Notes under the pieces: generated by a model
The model's database searches: none
What the model saw: the letters and a program-made list of their open reading frames with translations, nothing else
Told to the model about the DNA's origin: nothing
Shown here: piece after piece, positions 20,416 to 29,842 of the stretch
How the letters are laid out: every line of letters begins with the position of its first letter
How positions within the stretch are numbered: position 1 is the first letter of the stretch
Made by a program: the position numbers and the translations under genes
DNA from: an uncultured Pelagibacteraceae bacterium
GTDB taxonomy: Bacteria > Pseudomonadota > Alphaproteobacteria > Pelagibacterales > Pelagibacteraceae
Assembly (NCBI GenBank): GCA_902560855.1
Contig: CACENJ010000001.1
Coordinates: 1 to 64,000, forward strand
DNA: 64,000 bases
Reading direction: 5' to 3'

Positions 20416-21573
20416 ATGAATAAGTTATTTAAAGTTGGATTGATAGGTTGTGGGCATATAGCCGAAACTTATTTTAGAGCTCACAAGTATTTTAACAACT
20501 TTAAAATTATTAAATGTGCAGACATAAAAAGAAAAGCAGCAGAAAAATGTGCTAAAACTTATAATATTAAAGCATTATCTGTCGGAGAAATTTTAAAAGA
20601 TAAAGAAATAGAAATAATTCTTAATTTAACTGTACCCAAAGCACACTACAAAGTAGCAAAAAGTGCATTAGAACATAATAAACATGTTTATTCTGAAAAA
20701 CCTATGGCAATCAATATAAATGATGGAAAATTACTTTTAAAAATTGCAAAGAATAGAAAATTATATATTGGCAATGCCCCTGACACCTTTTTAGGAGGAG
20801 GAAATCAAATGTCAAAAAATTTATTAGAAAAAAAATCAATAGGAAAAATAAATCTTGGCAATGCAATCTTTGCATTTCCTGGTGTTCAATCATATCATCC
20901 TGATCCAGAACCTTGGTTTGCAAAAAAAGAAGGAGGCCCAGTTATAGATATGGGTCCTTATTACATAACAGCATTAGTTAATTTACTTGGCCCAGCCAAA
21001 GAAGTAAGAGCAAACTTAATGAAGGGAGTGAATTATAGAAAAATTGGAATAGGTCCAAAAAAAGGAAAAAAAATAAAAGTTCATTGCCCCACAACATATC
21101 TTTCAACAATTGTTTTTGAAAATGGAACAATAATAAGGTTAACTTTATCATTTGATGTTGTGGCCCATCAAAGAAATCACATAGAGTTATATGGCACAAA
21201 AGGATCTATTATAGTACCAGATCCGAATATGTTTGGTGGATCAGTTTTTATTTGTACAAAATTAGGAAATCCTTGGAAAGAATTTAAAACACAAAAAATG
21301 CCATTAGGTAAAATCAACATAAGATCAAAAAGCTTAAGAGCAAACGAGTCTTCAACTAATGCTAACTATAGAGGTGCAGGTTTAGCCGAAATGGCTTATT
21401 GCATTGAAAATAAAAAAAAACATCGTTGTAGTGGCGAGCTTTCGTTGCATGTACTTGATATTATTCAATCAACTATGAAAGCTGCTAAATCAAATAAAGT
21501 TCAAAAGATTTTAACGACATGCAACAAACCAAAAAGTTTTACACTTAAAGAAATAAAAAAAATATTAAATTAA
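20416..21573 (+). CDS. Gfo/Idh/MocA family oxidoreductase
   Basis: VGLIGCGHIAETYFRAHKYF; HVYSEKPMAININDGKLL; GGPVIDMGPYYITALVNLLGP. Confidence 0.88.
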   Translation: MNKLFKVGLIGCGHIAETYFRAHKYFNNFKIIKCADIKRKAAEKCAKTYNIKALSVGEILKDKEIEIILNLTVPKAHYKVAKSALEHNKHVYSEKPMAININDGKLLLKIAKNRKLYIGNAPDTFLGGGNQMSKNLLEKKSIGKINLGNAIFAFPGVQSYHPDPEPWFAKKEGGPVIDMGPYYITALVNLLGPAKEVRANLMKGVNYRKIGIGPKKGKKIKVHCPTTYLSTIVFENGTIIRLTLSFDVVAHQRNHIELYGTKGSIIVPDPNMFGGSVFICTKLGNPWKEFKTQKMPLGKINIRSKSLRANESSTNANYRGAGLAEMAYCIENKKKHRCSGELSLHVLDIIQSTMKAAKSNKVQKILTTCNKPKSFTLKEIKKILN

Positions 21574-21575
21574 TT

Positions 21576-22418
21576 ATGAAACTTTGTAGAATAGGAAATA
21601 AAGGTATAGAAAAACCAGCAATTATAGATAATGAAAATAATTTTAGAGATTTATCTTCTTTAGTAGATGATTTTAAAGCGGAGACTTTAAGTTTTACGAC
21701 TATTGAAAAAATTAAAAATTTAGAAATTTCAAAACTTCCAATTATTAATAAAAATCAAAGAATAGGTGCTTGCATTAAAAATCCAGGTAAATTTGTAGCC
21801 ATAGGATTGAATTATTCTGATCATGCAAAAGAAACGGGATTAAAAATACCTACAGAGCCAATAGTTTTCATGAAAGCAACTAGCTCTATTTGTGGACCAA
21901 ATGACAATATAGAAATGCCAAAAAACTCCACTAAACTAGATTGGGAAATAGAATTGGCTATTGTTGTTGGAAAAGAGGCGAAAAATATTTCAGAAAAAGA
22001 AGCTGCAGATCATATTTTAGGTTATTGCATTGTAAATGACATTAGCGAAAGAGAATGGCAAATTGAAAAACTAGGACAATGGGTTAAAGGAAAATCTGGA
22101 GATACATTTGGTCCTACAGGACCATATTTGGTAACCAAAGATGAAATTCCTGATATTAATAATTTGAATTTAAAATTAGAGGTAAATGGAAAAAAAATGC
22201 AGTCAGGCAATACAAAAAACATGATATTTAATGTAAATTATTTAATTTCATATTTAAGTAAATTTATGTCTTTGCAACAAGGTGATTTGATTACAACAGG
22301 AACACCACCAGGGGTAGGAATGGGAATGAAGCCCCAAGTATTTTTAAAATCCGGAGATGATATTAAATTGACCATTGATTGTTTGGGTGAACAGAGTTCA
22401 AAAGTAATATCTAAATAA
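21576..22418 (+). CDS. Fumarylacetoacetate hydrolase family protein
   Basis: VAIGLNYSDHAKETGLKIPTEPIVFMKATSSICGPND; DWEIELAIVVGKEAKNI; GDLITTGTPPGVGMG. Confidence 0.92.
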   Translation: MKLCRIGNKGIEKPAIIDNENNFRDLSSLVDDFKAETLSFTTIEKIKNLEISKLPIINKNQRIGACIKNPGKFVAIGLNYSDHAKETGLKIPTEPIVFMKATSSICGPNDNIEMPKNSTKLDWEIELAIVVGKEAKNISEKEAADHILGYCIVNDISEREWQIEKLGQWVKGKSGDTFGPTGPYLVTKDEIPDINNLNLKLEVNGKKMQSGNTKNMIFNVNYLISYLSKFMSLQQGDLITTGTPPGVGMGMKPQVFLKSGDDIKLTIDCLGEQSSKVISK

Positions 22419-22426
22419 AATAAATT

Positions 22427-23134
22427 ATGACAGAATTATTTATAGCCTTTTTAGCTGGACTAATAAGCTTTTTATCTCCGTGCGTTTTGCCATTAATACC
22501 AGGTTATATTTCCTTTATATCAGGACAGTCATTAAATGAATTAATAGAAAGTAAAAAAGTTAACTTAATTCCACTTTTTCTTTTTTCTTTAGGATTTTCT
22601 TTAGTATTTATATCATTTGGTGCTGCTGCTTCTGCACTTGGCAAAATATTAATTCAAAATACAAATTATTTAAGAATTGTTGCTGGATCCATAATTATAA
22701 TATTTTCATTACAATTATTAGGAATAATTAATATTAAATTTTTAAATTATGAAAAAAAATATTATACAAAAAAATCAACTAAGCCTTTGTTTGTTTTTAT
22801 TGTAGGAATGGCCTTCGGATTCGGCTGGACACCATGTATTGGTCCTATTTTAGGATCTATACTTGCTTTAGCATCAACTGAAGAAAATATTTCAAGAGGA
22901 ATTACAATGTTAACTTTTTATTCTTTAGGATTGGCTATACCATTTATCTTGTCTGGTTTTTTAATACAAAAATTTTTACTTTTTTCAAAAAACTTCAAAA
23001 AAAATATTAATTTAGTTTTAAAATTAGGAGGAATAATATTGTTAATAACTGGAGTGTTAATTTTAACAAACCAATTACAAATTCTAGGATATTATATTCT
23101 AAATATTTTTCCTTTTATGCAAAGCTTTGGTTAA
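22427..23134 (+). CDS. ccdA: Cytochrome c biogenesis / thiol-disulfide transmembrane protein CcdA
   Basis: FLAGLISFLSPCVLPLIPGYISFISG; AFGFGWTPCIGPILGSIL. Confidence 0.92.
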   Translation: MTELFIAFLAGLISFLSPCVLPLIPGYISFISGQSLNELIESKKVNLIPLFLFSLGFSLVFISFGAAASALGKILIQNTNYLRIVAGSIIIIFSLQLLGIINIKFLNYEKKYYTKKSTKPLFVFIVGMAFGFGWTPCIGPILGSILALASTEENISRGITMLTFYSLGLAIPFILSGFLIQKFLLFSKNFKKNINLVLKLGGIILLITGVLILTNQLQILGYYILNIFPFMQSFG

Positions 23135-24256
23135 TATAGTTGATAAAAGTCCGTCTTTGTCAGCATAACAGCCTTGTAGCCATCTACTTCCTGTTCCCTT
23201 GTAAGAAGTTCTTGCATGAAGCACTCTAGTGTTATCAACTATAAAACAATCTCCAGGGTTCAACTTAAAACTAACAGCTAACTTAGGATCATCAATTATG
23301 CTAGAAAACCTTCTATAAGCTTTATAGTAGTCGGCCATATGACGATAAGGAACATCAACTATAGGTGCTATAGAACGATTATTAAAATGAACTGCTATTA
23401 ATTCACCATCAGGCGATAATGAAATCATAGGAAAACGAGATTTTAAGTGAACATCTTTTTTTCCTTTGAATTCAAAACGTGAGCAATATTTTGAAAGTAA
23501 ATTAAAATATTTTTTGTTCCTTTTTTTTAATTGCATTGCAGCCTTAAAACCATCTACAACTTTAGATTCACCACCTTTGGCAGAACTTTTTAGACAATGT
23601 AGTATTTGTATTGTTGGTATCGGATTTCTATAGGGATTATCTGTATGTGCTTTTAAAGCGAGGTTTGTATATGCAAGATTAGCTGCATTTGTTTTTGATT
23701 TAACATTAAACCATTTTCCATAGTTTGTTTCACGAACATAACCAAAGAGTTTTGCTATTTTTATAACAGTTCCAGATTTTTTTTCACATTTTGTCATTTT
23801 TGCAAATCCATAATAATGAAGAGATTTAAGCCAGTTAATAAAGGATTTTTTATTAGATTTTGCACTTTGGTAACTAATTGTTGGAATTCTCTTTAAAGAA
23901 TTTTTTGTCCATATTTTTAAATTAGGATGAAGCCAAACTTTTGATTTATTCTGTTTTTTATCATAAGCGTGATATTCAAGCCAACGAGTTGAGTATTGAA
24001 CTTTTTTTTCATTAGGTAAAAAATTTAGAGTTAAATTTTGTCCTTTTTTATCAAGAAAGGCAGATTTAATATAAGTATTAACAGGTATATCTGAGACAGA
24101 AATTAAACGTTGTCCGTTGTTTTTATCTCTTGTTTTATAATCTAACGCATTATCCCGTAACCAAGTGGAATGGTATCTAATAGATGCGCCATATTTTCGA
24201 GACAAAAGAATTGCTTTTCCAGAATTTATAATTTTGACCGATTTAAATAAACTCAT
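23099..24256 (-). CDS. Gamma-butyrobetaine dioxygenase-like 2-OG/Fe(II) oxygenase (TauD/BBOX family)
   Basis: N-terminal YHSTWLRDNALD GBBH-like motif; LKAHTDNPYRNPIPTIQILHCL and DCFIVDNTRVLHARTSY HxD..H. Confidence 0.85.
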   Translation of the reverse strand: MSLFKSVKIINSGKAILLSRKYGASIRYHSTWLRDNALDYKTRDKNNGQRLISVSDIPVNTYIKSAFLDKKGQNLTLNFLPNEKKVQYSTRWLEYHAYDKKQNKSKVWLHPNLKIWTKNSLKRIPTISYQSAKSNKKSFINWLKSLHYYGFAKMTKCEKKSGTVIKIAKLFGYVRETNYGKWFNVKSKTNAANLAYTNLALKAHTDNPYRNPIPTIQILHCLKSSAKGGESKVVDGFKAAMQLKKRNKKYFNLLSKYCSRFEFKGKKDVHLKSRFPMISLSPDGELIAVHFNNRSIAPIVDVPYRHMADYYKAYRRFSSIIDDPKLAVSFKLNPGDCFIVDNTRVLHARTSYKGTGSRWLQGCYADKDGLLSTILTKALHKRKNI

Positions 24257-24278
24257 CTTATTTGATAGTAAGCAATTT

Positions 24279-25133
24279 CTAATTTTTATTTTTAAATACT
24301 ATCATAATTACTCCAAGAAGAATAATAGCTCCTCCAAAAAATAATTGTCTGGTTGGTTCTTCTCCAAGAATAAAAATAGCAGCTAATAATCCAGTAAGAG
24401 GTATACCCATAGTAACTATAGGTAAGACTTTGTATATAGGGTTGTTTTTTAAAACATAATAAAAACAACCATATGTTATTGGCTGCATAATAAATCCTAA
24501 ATAAATTGCAATTATCCAACTTTCAAAGTTTGCTTCCTTAAAAAAATTAATTGTATTGCCATCAAAAATAGCAGAAAGACATATTAGTATTGGACCAGAA
24601 AATAATGCTAACCAAGCAACTAGCGCTAATGGGTTTATTTTTTTACTTAGTGGCTTTACTAAAACTTGTCCCAAAGCCCAAATACCTGATCCTATAATTA
24701 CTAAAGCTGCACCAAAAAATTTACCATCCAAATTAGGAGATCCAGTTAAAATATAAACTCCTATGAATGCAACGCTTATTCCTACTAAACTTCTTATAGT
24801 TGGTTTTTCTTTAAGCATAAAATATGCAAATATAACTCCAAAAGGAACTTCCATTTGAACAAGCAATACAGCAGCTGAAGCATCTATAAAATTTAGCCCA
24901 GTATATGTAACGCTGTATTGCAATGTGTTAGCTATAAGAGAAGCAATAAATATTTTTTTAAGAAATCCTTTTGGTATCGGAAACCACCAGATTAAAATTG
25001 ATGCAGCAAAAGTAAATCTTAAACCCATCAAAAGAAAAGGAGGGAAATATTCCATTGCTGGTTTGGCAATTACAAAACCAAATCCTAAAAAGATTGGAAC
25101 AAGTGAAGCTAAAAGTGTATCTTTAAAATTCAA
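24279..25133 (-). CDS. EamA/DMT family transporter
   Basis: Multiple TM helices; internal repeat; MGLRFTFAAS and LVQMEVPFGVIFAYFMLKEKPT. Confidence 0.85.
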   Translation of the reverse strand: MNFKDTLLASLVPIFLGFGFVIAKPAMEYFPPFLLMGLRFTFAASILIWWFPIPKGFLKKIFIASLIANTLQYSVTYTGLNFIDASAAVLLVQMEVPFGVIFAYFMLKEKPTIRSLVGISVAFIGVYILTGSPNLDGKFFGAALVIIGSGIWALGQVLVKPLSKKINPLALVAWLALFSGPILICLSAIFDGNTINFFKEANFESWIIAIYLGFIMQPITYGCFYYVLKNNPIYKVLPIVTMGIPLTGLLAAIFILGEEPTRQLFFGGAIILLGVIMIVFKNKN

Positions 25134-25172
25134 AAATTACTCTCATTTTTTAATTTTGAGAGCATTATTATA

Positions 25173-26363
25173 TTATTTTATTGGAATTTGTTTTTTTGGA
25201 TCGTAGAACGGCATAGGAACTACTACTGAATCTAAATTAGCATACGGGGATTTAATTGTAAATTTAGTTCCTTCTTTAGCATACTCAATAGGTATAAATG
25301 CATAACCAATATTTTTTTCAAGTCTTGGTGAATAACATTTTGAAGTTACATAACCAATTTCATTTTTATCATCAAATACTGGCCAATGATCAGGAACAAA
25401 ATATCCAGGTGAATATTCTGGTGGAACTACCTTGCTAATTGGATCTCCAAGGATTTCTATACCAACTAATTTTCTTTTTATTCCTTGTTCTTTAATTTCT
25501 TTAAGAGCTTCTTTACCACAAAAGTCTGCTTCCATATCAAGATCTATGAGTCTATCCATTCCGATCTCATAAGGATTATCAGTTACTCTCATGTCTTGAA
25601 AATAAGAAAAAATTCCTGCTTCAACTCTTCTTATCTGAGACGGACCTGTTGGTGCAATTTTATGCTTTTCACCAGCTGCCATGATCATTTCATAAAGCTC
25701 TGAACCTTTTTTTCCATCTCTTAGATAAATTTCATAACCTATTTCTCCACTCCATCCAGTCCTAGAAACAACAACTGGAATGCCTTTAATTTCTGTTTGT
25801 TTACACCAATAATATTTTAAGTCATTAATCCATGAACCAAATAATTCTGTCATTAATGCTCTTGATTTTGGACCTTGTACTTGCAAGGGAGATACATCTG
25901 GTTCTCTCAACTCTATATCATATTTATCTTTTCCCGCTACTCCCATCGCCCAGAGCAAAAGATCACTATCAGATATTGAAAACCACCAGTGGTCTTCAGC
26001 TAGTCTTAGCAATATTGGATCGCTAAGTATTCCACCATCATAATTTGTATTTAAAACATATTTACATTGATCTACTGCACAGTTTGATAAATTTCTAGGA
26101 GTTAACATTTGAGCGAACTTAGAAGCATCTGGTCCTTTAATTTCAACTTGTCTTTCTACAGAAACATCCCATAAAGTAACATCGTTAATTAAGCTCCAAA
26201 AATCTTCCTCAGGCGTATTATAATAACAAGGGAAGTACATATGATTGTATGTAGTGTATTCCTTACAACCCCACTTTAATGTCGACTCAAAAAAAGGTGA
26301 TTTTCTTACTCTAGTACCAAATCCCAAATGAGGTTTTGGAGGTGAGTTTGTTCTTGTTGCCAT
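25173..26363 (-). CDS. Aminomethyltransferase family protein, DmdA/GcvT-like
   Basis: EEDFWSLINDVTLWDVSVERQVEIKGPDASKFAQMLTPRNL...WFSISDSDLLLWAMGVA...PLQVQGPKS..SRTGWSGEIGYEIYL; close to DmdA pattern but not assigned as true DmdA. Confidence 0.82.
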   Translation of the reverse strand: MATRTNSPPKPHLGFGTRVRKSPFFESTLKWGCKEYTTYNHMYFPCYYNTPEEDFWSLINDVTLWDVSVERQVEIKGPDASKFAQMLTPRNLSNCAVDQCKYVLNTNYDGGILSDPILLRLAEDHWWFSISDSDLLLWAMGVAGKDKYDIELREPDVSPLQVQGPKSRALMTELFGSWINDLKYYWCKQTEIKGIPVVVSRTGWSGEIGYEIYLRDGKKGSELYEMIMAAGEKHKIAPTGPSQIRRVEAGIFSYFQDMRVTDNPYEIGMDRLIDLDMEADFCGKEALKEIKEQGIKRKLVGIEILGDPISKVVPPEYSPGYFVPDHWPVFDDKNEIGYVTSKCYSPRLEKNIGYAFIPIEYAKEGTKFTIKSPYANLDSVVVPMPFYDPKKQIPIK

Positions 26364-26420
26364 AAATTTATTTTATTCCCGACAATTATTTTTTTTTTTA
26401 TTATCTGTCAACAAGATTAG

Positions 26421-28850
26421 TTATGATTTTAATTTTTTATTTTCAGGGTCGTAGGCTGGCAGAGATAACACCTTTGCCTTTCTTTTTTGGCCTTGGATTT
26501 TTATTAAGAATTCATTACCTTCTCTTGCAAGCTCAGAATTAACATATGCAAAAGCAAGGCTTTTCTTTGATCTAAATCCAAATGCACCGGAAGTTACAAC
26601 GCCTACAATTTTATTATTATGGTAAATGGGTTCATTGCCACGAGTGTCAGCATCACTTGCATCGACCTCAAGGTATACTATTTTTATGTCAACTCCTGAT
26701 TGCAACTTATCCCCAATAGCATCAGAACCTATAAATTTATTTTTTTTATTTAAATTAAAAAAACGACTCATACCAGCTTCAACTAGACTAATTTCACCAG
26801 TTAGCTCAGTTCCCCAGCCTCGATAAGCTTTTTCCATCCTCAGTGAATTTACTGCATACGTACCAAAATTTTGTATTTTTTCATTTTTACCTACATCACA
26901 AATAGTTTCATATAATTTTTCCATTTGAACCATTGGGTGATGCAATTCCCATCCTAGTTCTCCCATGTAATTTATTCTAAGAGCTCTTACTGGTATTTTG
27001 TTTATTTCTATTTCTTTTCCTTTTAACCAAGGAAAGTTATTATTGTCTAAATTTTCTGAAGTAATTTTTGATAAAATGTTTCTTGATTTTGGTCCAACTA
27101 AAACTAGAACACCAAAATCTTGAGTAACATTTTTAATTTTAACTTTTTCATCTTTATTTAAATTGTGATTAAACCAGTCAAGATCTCTTATTTCTGAAGC
27201 TGTTGAGGACAATACATAAAAATTTTCTTTAGATAATCTGGTTATTGTTAATTCACTTTGAATTCTTCCTATGTTATTTAATGTATGACCAAGAATTATA
27301 CTTCCATCTTTTTTAGGAATAGTATTGGCGCACAAACGATTTAAGTATTCTTCACTACCACTCCCATTAATTTCATATTTTGAAAACGTGCTTAAATCTA
27401 AAATTCCAACATTATTTTGAACATTTTCACATTCTTTTTGTACATATGAGAAAGCATTCGATCTTTTAAAACTATACTCCTCTTTCATTCCAGGTTTTCC
27501 AAACCATATAGGTTTTTCCCAACCATAAGAGTCTAAATATACAGCCCCTTGCTCTTTTAACTTATTGTATATAGGCGTTGTTTTCATTGGCCTACCAACT
27601 TCTATGCTTTCGTTTGGCATTGGAGTAACATACATTCTTGTGTACTGATCAATGGATTTTTCAACAGCATACTTTTTGTTTACCCAACTCATGTATCTTC
27701 TAGGTTCAAATTCAAGCATATTTATTTCCGAGTCACCATGCACTATCCATTGAGCAAGGTATTTTCCAATCCCTCCACCTTGAGCAATTCCTACACTTGC
27801 TGCGCAAGCCATCCAGAAATTTTTTAGCCCTGGTGCAGGACCAGCAAAGAAATTATCATCAGGTGTATGAGTAATAGGTCCACAGATAATTTTTTTAATT
27901 CCAACATCTTTAAATTGAGGAATTCTATTCATTCCTATTTCAAGATGTTTTTCAATTCTATCAAGCTCAGGTTCTAATAGCTCCATATCAAACTTCCAAT
28001 CCATTCCATTTAAAGCCCAAGCTTTAGCATCTTTTTCATATGGACCAATTAATAAACCTTTCCCTTCTTGTCTTAAATAAGCTGAAGCTTCAGGATCTCT
28101 CGTTACAGGTAATTCTTTTTTCAGTTTTTCAATTTCAGGATGGGATTCGGTAACTAGATAATGATGTATCATATTTATACTAGGCACTTGTTTCAAGCCA
28201 ACCATTTCCCCAACTTCAGGGCAAAAACTTCCTGCAGCATTAACAACATGCTCACAAACTATATCTCCATTTTCTGTAAACACTTTCCACTCACCAGACG
28301 GAAGATGTTTTATATTTGTTACTCTATTTTTTCTGTAAATTTTTGCTCCACCGTTTCTAGCTCCTTTAGCCATAGCATTAGTGGTGCTCGTAGGATCAGT
28401 GTGACCATCTTCAGGAGTGTGAAAGGCTGCAAGCAAACCATCTAATCTAATAAAAGGATGGACTTTTCTTATTTCATTTGGAGAAATTATTTCTGCGGGA
28501 GAACCAACATTATCCATTATTCCTTTAACATAATGAAACCAATCAATATCTTCTTTTTTATATGCTAGTCTTAAACTACCGCACTCATGAAAACCTGTTG
28601 CTTGTCCTGTTTCTTTTTCTAGTTGCTTGTAGAGATTAGTAGAATGCAGATGAACTTTAGCTAAATTAAAACTTCCAACCATGTGTGGACATTGACCCGC
28701 AGCATGCCAAGTAGATCCAGAAGTAAGCTCACCTTTCTCAATTAAAACTATGTCTTTCCAACCTTCTTTAGTTAAGTGGTATAGCAAGCTTACGCCTAAA
28801 ATACCTCCTCCAACTATTACTAGTTTTGCGTGGGACTGAATTTTTTCCAT
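26421..28850 (-). CDS. FAD-dependent oxidoreductase-GcvT fusion (dimethylglycine/sarcosine dehydrogenase-like)
   Basis: KLVIVGGGILGVSLLYHLTKEGWKDIVLIEKGELTSGSTWHAAG; C-terminal GcvT-like domain. Confidence 0.9.
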   Translation of the reverse strand: MEKIQSHAKLVIVGGGILGVSLLYHLTKEGWKDIVLIEKGELTSGSTWHAAGQCPHMVGSFNLAKVHLHSTNLYKQLEKETGQATGFHECGSLRLAYKKEDIDWFHYVKGIMDNVGSPAEIISPNEIRKVHPFIRLDGLLAAFHTPEDGHTDPTSTTNAMAKGARNGGAKIYRKNRVTNIKHLPSGEWKVFTENGDIVCEHVVNAAGSFCPEVGEMVGLKQVPSINMIHHYLVTESHPEIEKLKKELPVTRDPEASAYLRQEGKGLLIGPYEKDAKAWALNGMDWKFDMELLEPELDRIEKHLEIGMNRIPQFKDVGIKKIICGPITHTPDDNFFAGPAPGLKNFWMACAASVGIAQGGGIGKYLAQWIVHGDSEINMLEFEPRRYMSWVNKKYAVEKSIDQYTRMYVTPMPNESIEVGRPMKTTPIYNKLKEQGAVYLDSYGWEKPIWFGKPGMKEEYSFKRSNAFSYVQKECENVQNNVGILDLSTFSKYEINGSGSEEYLNRLCANTIPKKDGSIILGHTLNNIGRIQSELTITRLSKENFYVLSSTASEIRDLDWFNHNLNKDEKVKIKNVTQDFGVLVLVGPKSRNILSKITSENLDNNNFPWLKGKEIEINKIPVRALRINYMGELGWELHHPMVQMEKLYETICDVGKNEKIQNFGTYAVNSLRMEKAYRGWGTELTGEISLVEAGMSRFFNLNKKNKFIGSDAIGDKLQSGVDIKIVYLEVDASDADTRGNEPIYHNNKIVGVVTSGAFGFRSKKSLAFAYVNSELAREGNEFLIKIQGQKRKAKVLSLPAYDPENKKLKS

Positions 28851-28937
28851 GAATATTACTGTTTCAATATTAATTATTTTATCGAAAGAATTATTTAATT
28901 TTATGCTTTAATCAAGCTAAATTAAATAGTAAGAGGA

Positions 28938-29747
28938 TTGATCATGAGAGGAGAAAAATTCAAAAATTATAGAATTTATTATAATTTCCTTAACAAACTT
29001 GCAAAAGAACTTACAAGATATTACTACAAAAAATTAGACAGACCTTTTAAAGTAATAAACAAATCTAAAAAAAAAGGCTACGACCCAGTAACATTGGCTG
29101 ATAGAGATTTTGAAAAATTTATTAGATCTAAAATTAAAAAAAGATTTCCCGATCATCAAGTAATTGGTGAAGAGTTCGGTCACAAAAAAACAAAAAGTGA
29201 TTATACTTGGGTATTAGACCCAATTGACGGAACAAGATCTTTTATCATTGGAAATCCTACATGGAGTAATTTAATATCTTTAAATTATAAAGGAAAACCA
29301 TTTATAGGATTGGCAAACTTTCCCAAACTTAATAAATATTATTTAAATTCTTCAAAGAAGTTGGCGTATGTTTTTGAAGAAGGAAAAAAGAGAAAACTAA
29401 AAGTAAACAATAAAATTTCTTACAAAGGTATGAAAGTTGCTGGAGCTTTTCACGGTTGGCTTTCATTAAACAATCAGAAAAAAATTCCAAAAATATTGAA
29501 ATTAATGCAGTATCCCTGCTTTGACGCTTTAACTTACTGTCAACTATGCGAAGGTAGAATTGATGTAGTTTTACAATGCTTAAACCAAATTTGGGATATC
29601 CATCCTATTATACCAATAGTTAAAGCATCGGGAGGCACTATAACAACTTGGAAAAATGAAGATGCAATAAAAGCGGGTAATATTTTGGTTTCAGCCAACA
29701 AAACAATTCACAATAAAATTTTAAAGTTGTTAAAGCCTGTTAGATAA
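28938..29747 (+). CDS. Inositol monophosphatase family protein (HisN-like)
   Basis: YDPVTLADRDFEKFIR; VIGEEFG; WVLDPIDGTRSFIIGNPTWSNLI; DVVLQCLNQIWDIHPIIPIVKASGG. Confidence 0.88.
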   Translation: MIMRGEKFKNYRIYYNFLNKLAKELTRYYYKKLDRPFKVINKSKKKGYDPVTLADRDFEKFIRSKIKKRFPDHQVIGEEFGHKKTKSDYTWVLDPIDGTRSFIIGNPTWSNLISLNYKGKPFIGLANFPKLNKYYLNSSKKLAYVFEEGKKRKLKVNNKISYKGMKVAGAFHGWLSLNNQKKIPKILKLMQYPCFDALTYCQLCEGRIDVVLQCLNQIWDIHPIIPIVKASGGTITTWKNEDAIKAGNILVSANKTIHNKILKLLKPVR

Positions 29748-29842
29748 TATCTTTGACCAAATGCAGGGCCAATCATATGATAAAAAAAAGCTTGTTAAAG
29801 GGTTTATTTGAGTTCTATAATCATTTTTTACAGGAGGGGTAA

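Noticed and set aside
28161-28445. 94-aa plus ORF within FAD-GcvT fusion gene
   Set aside because: Fully contained in a confidently assigned gene on the other strand; no family resemblance
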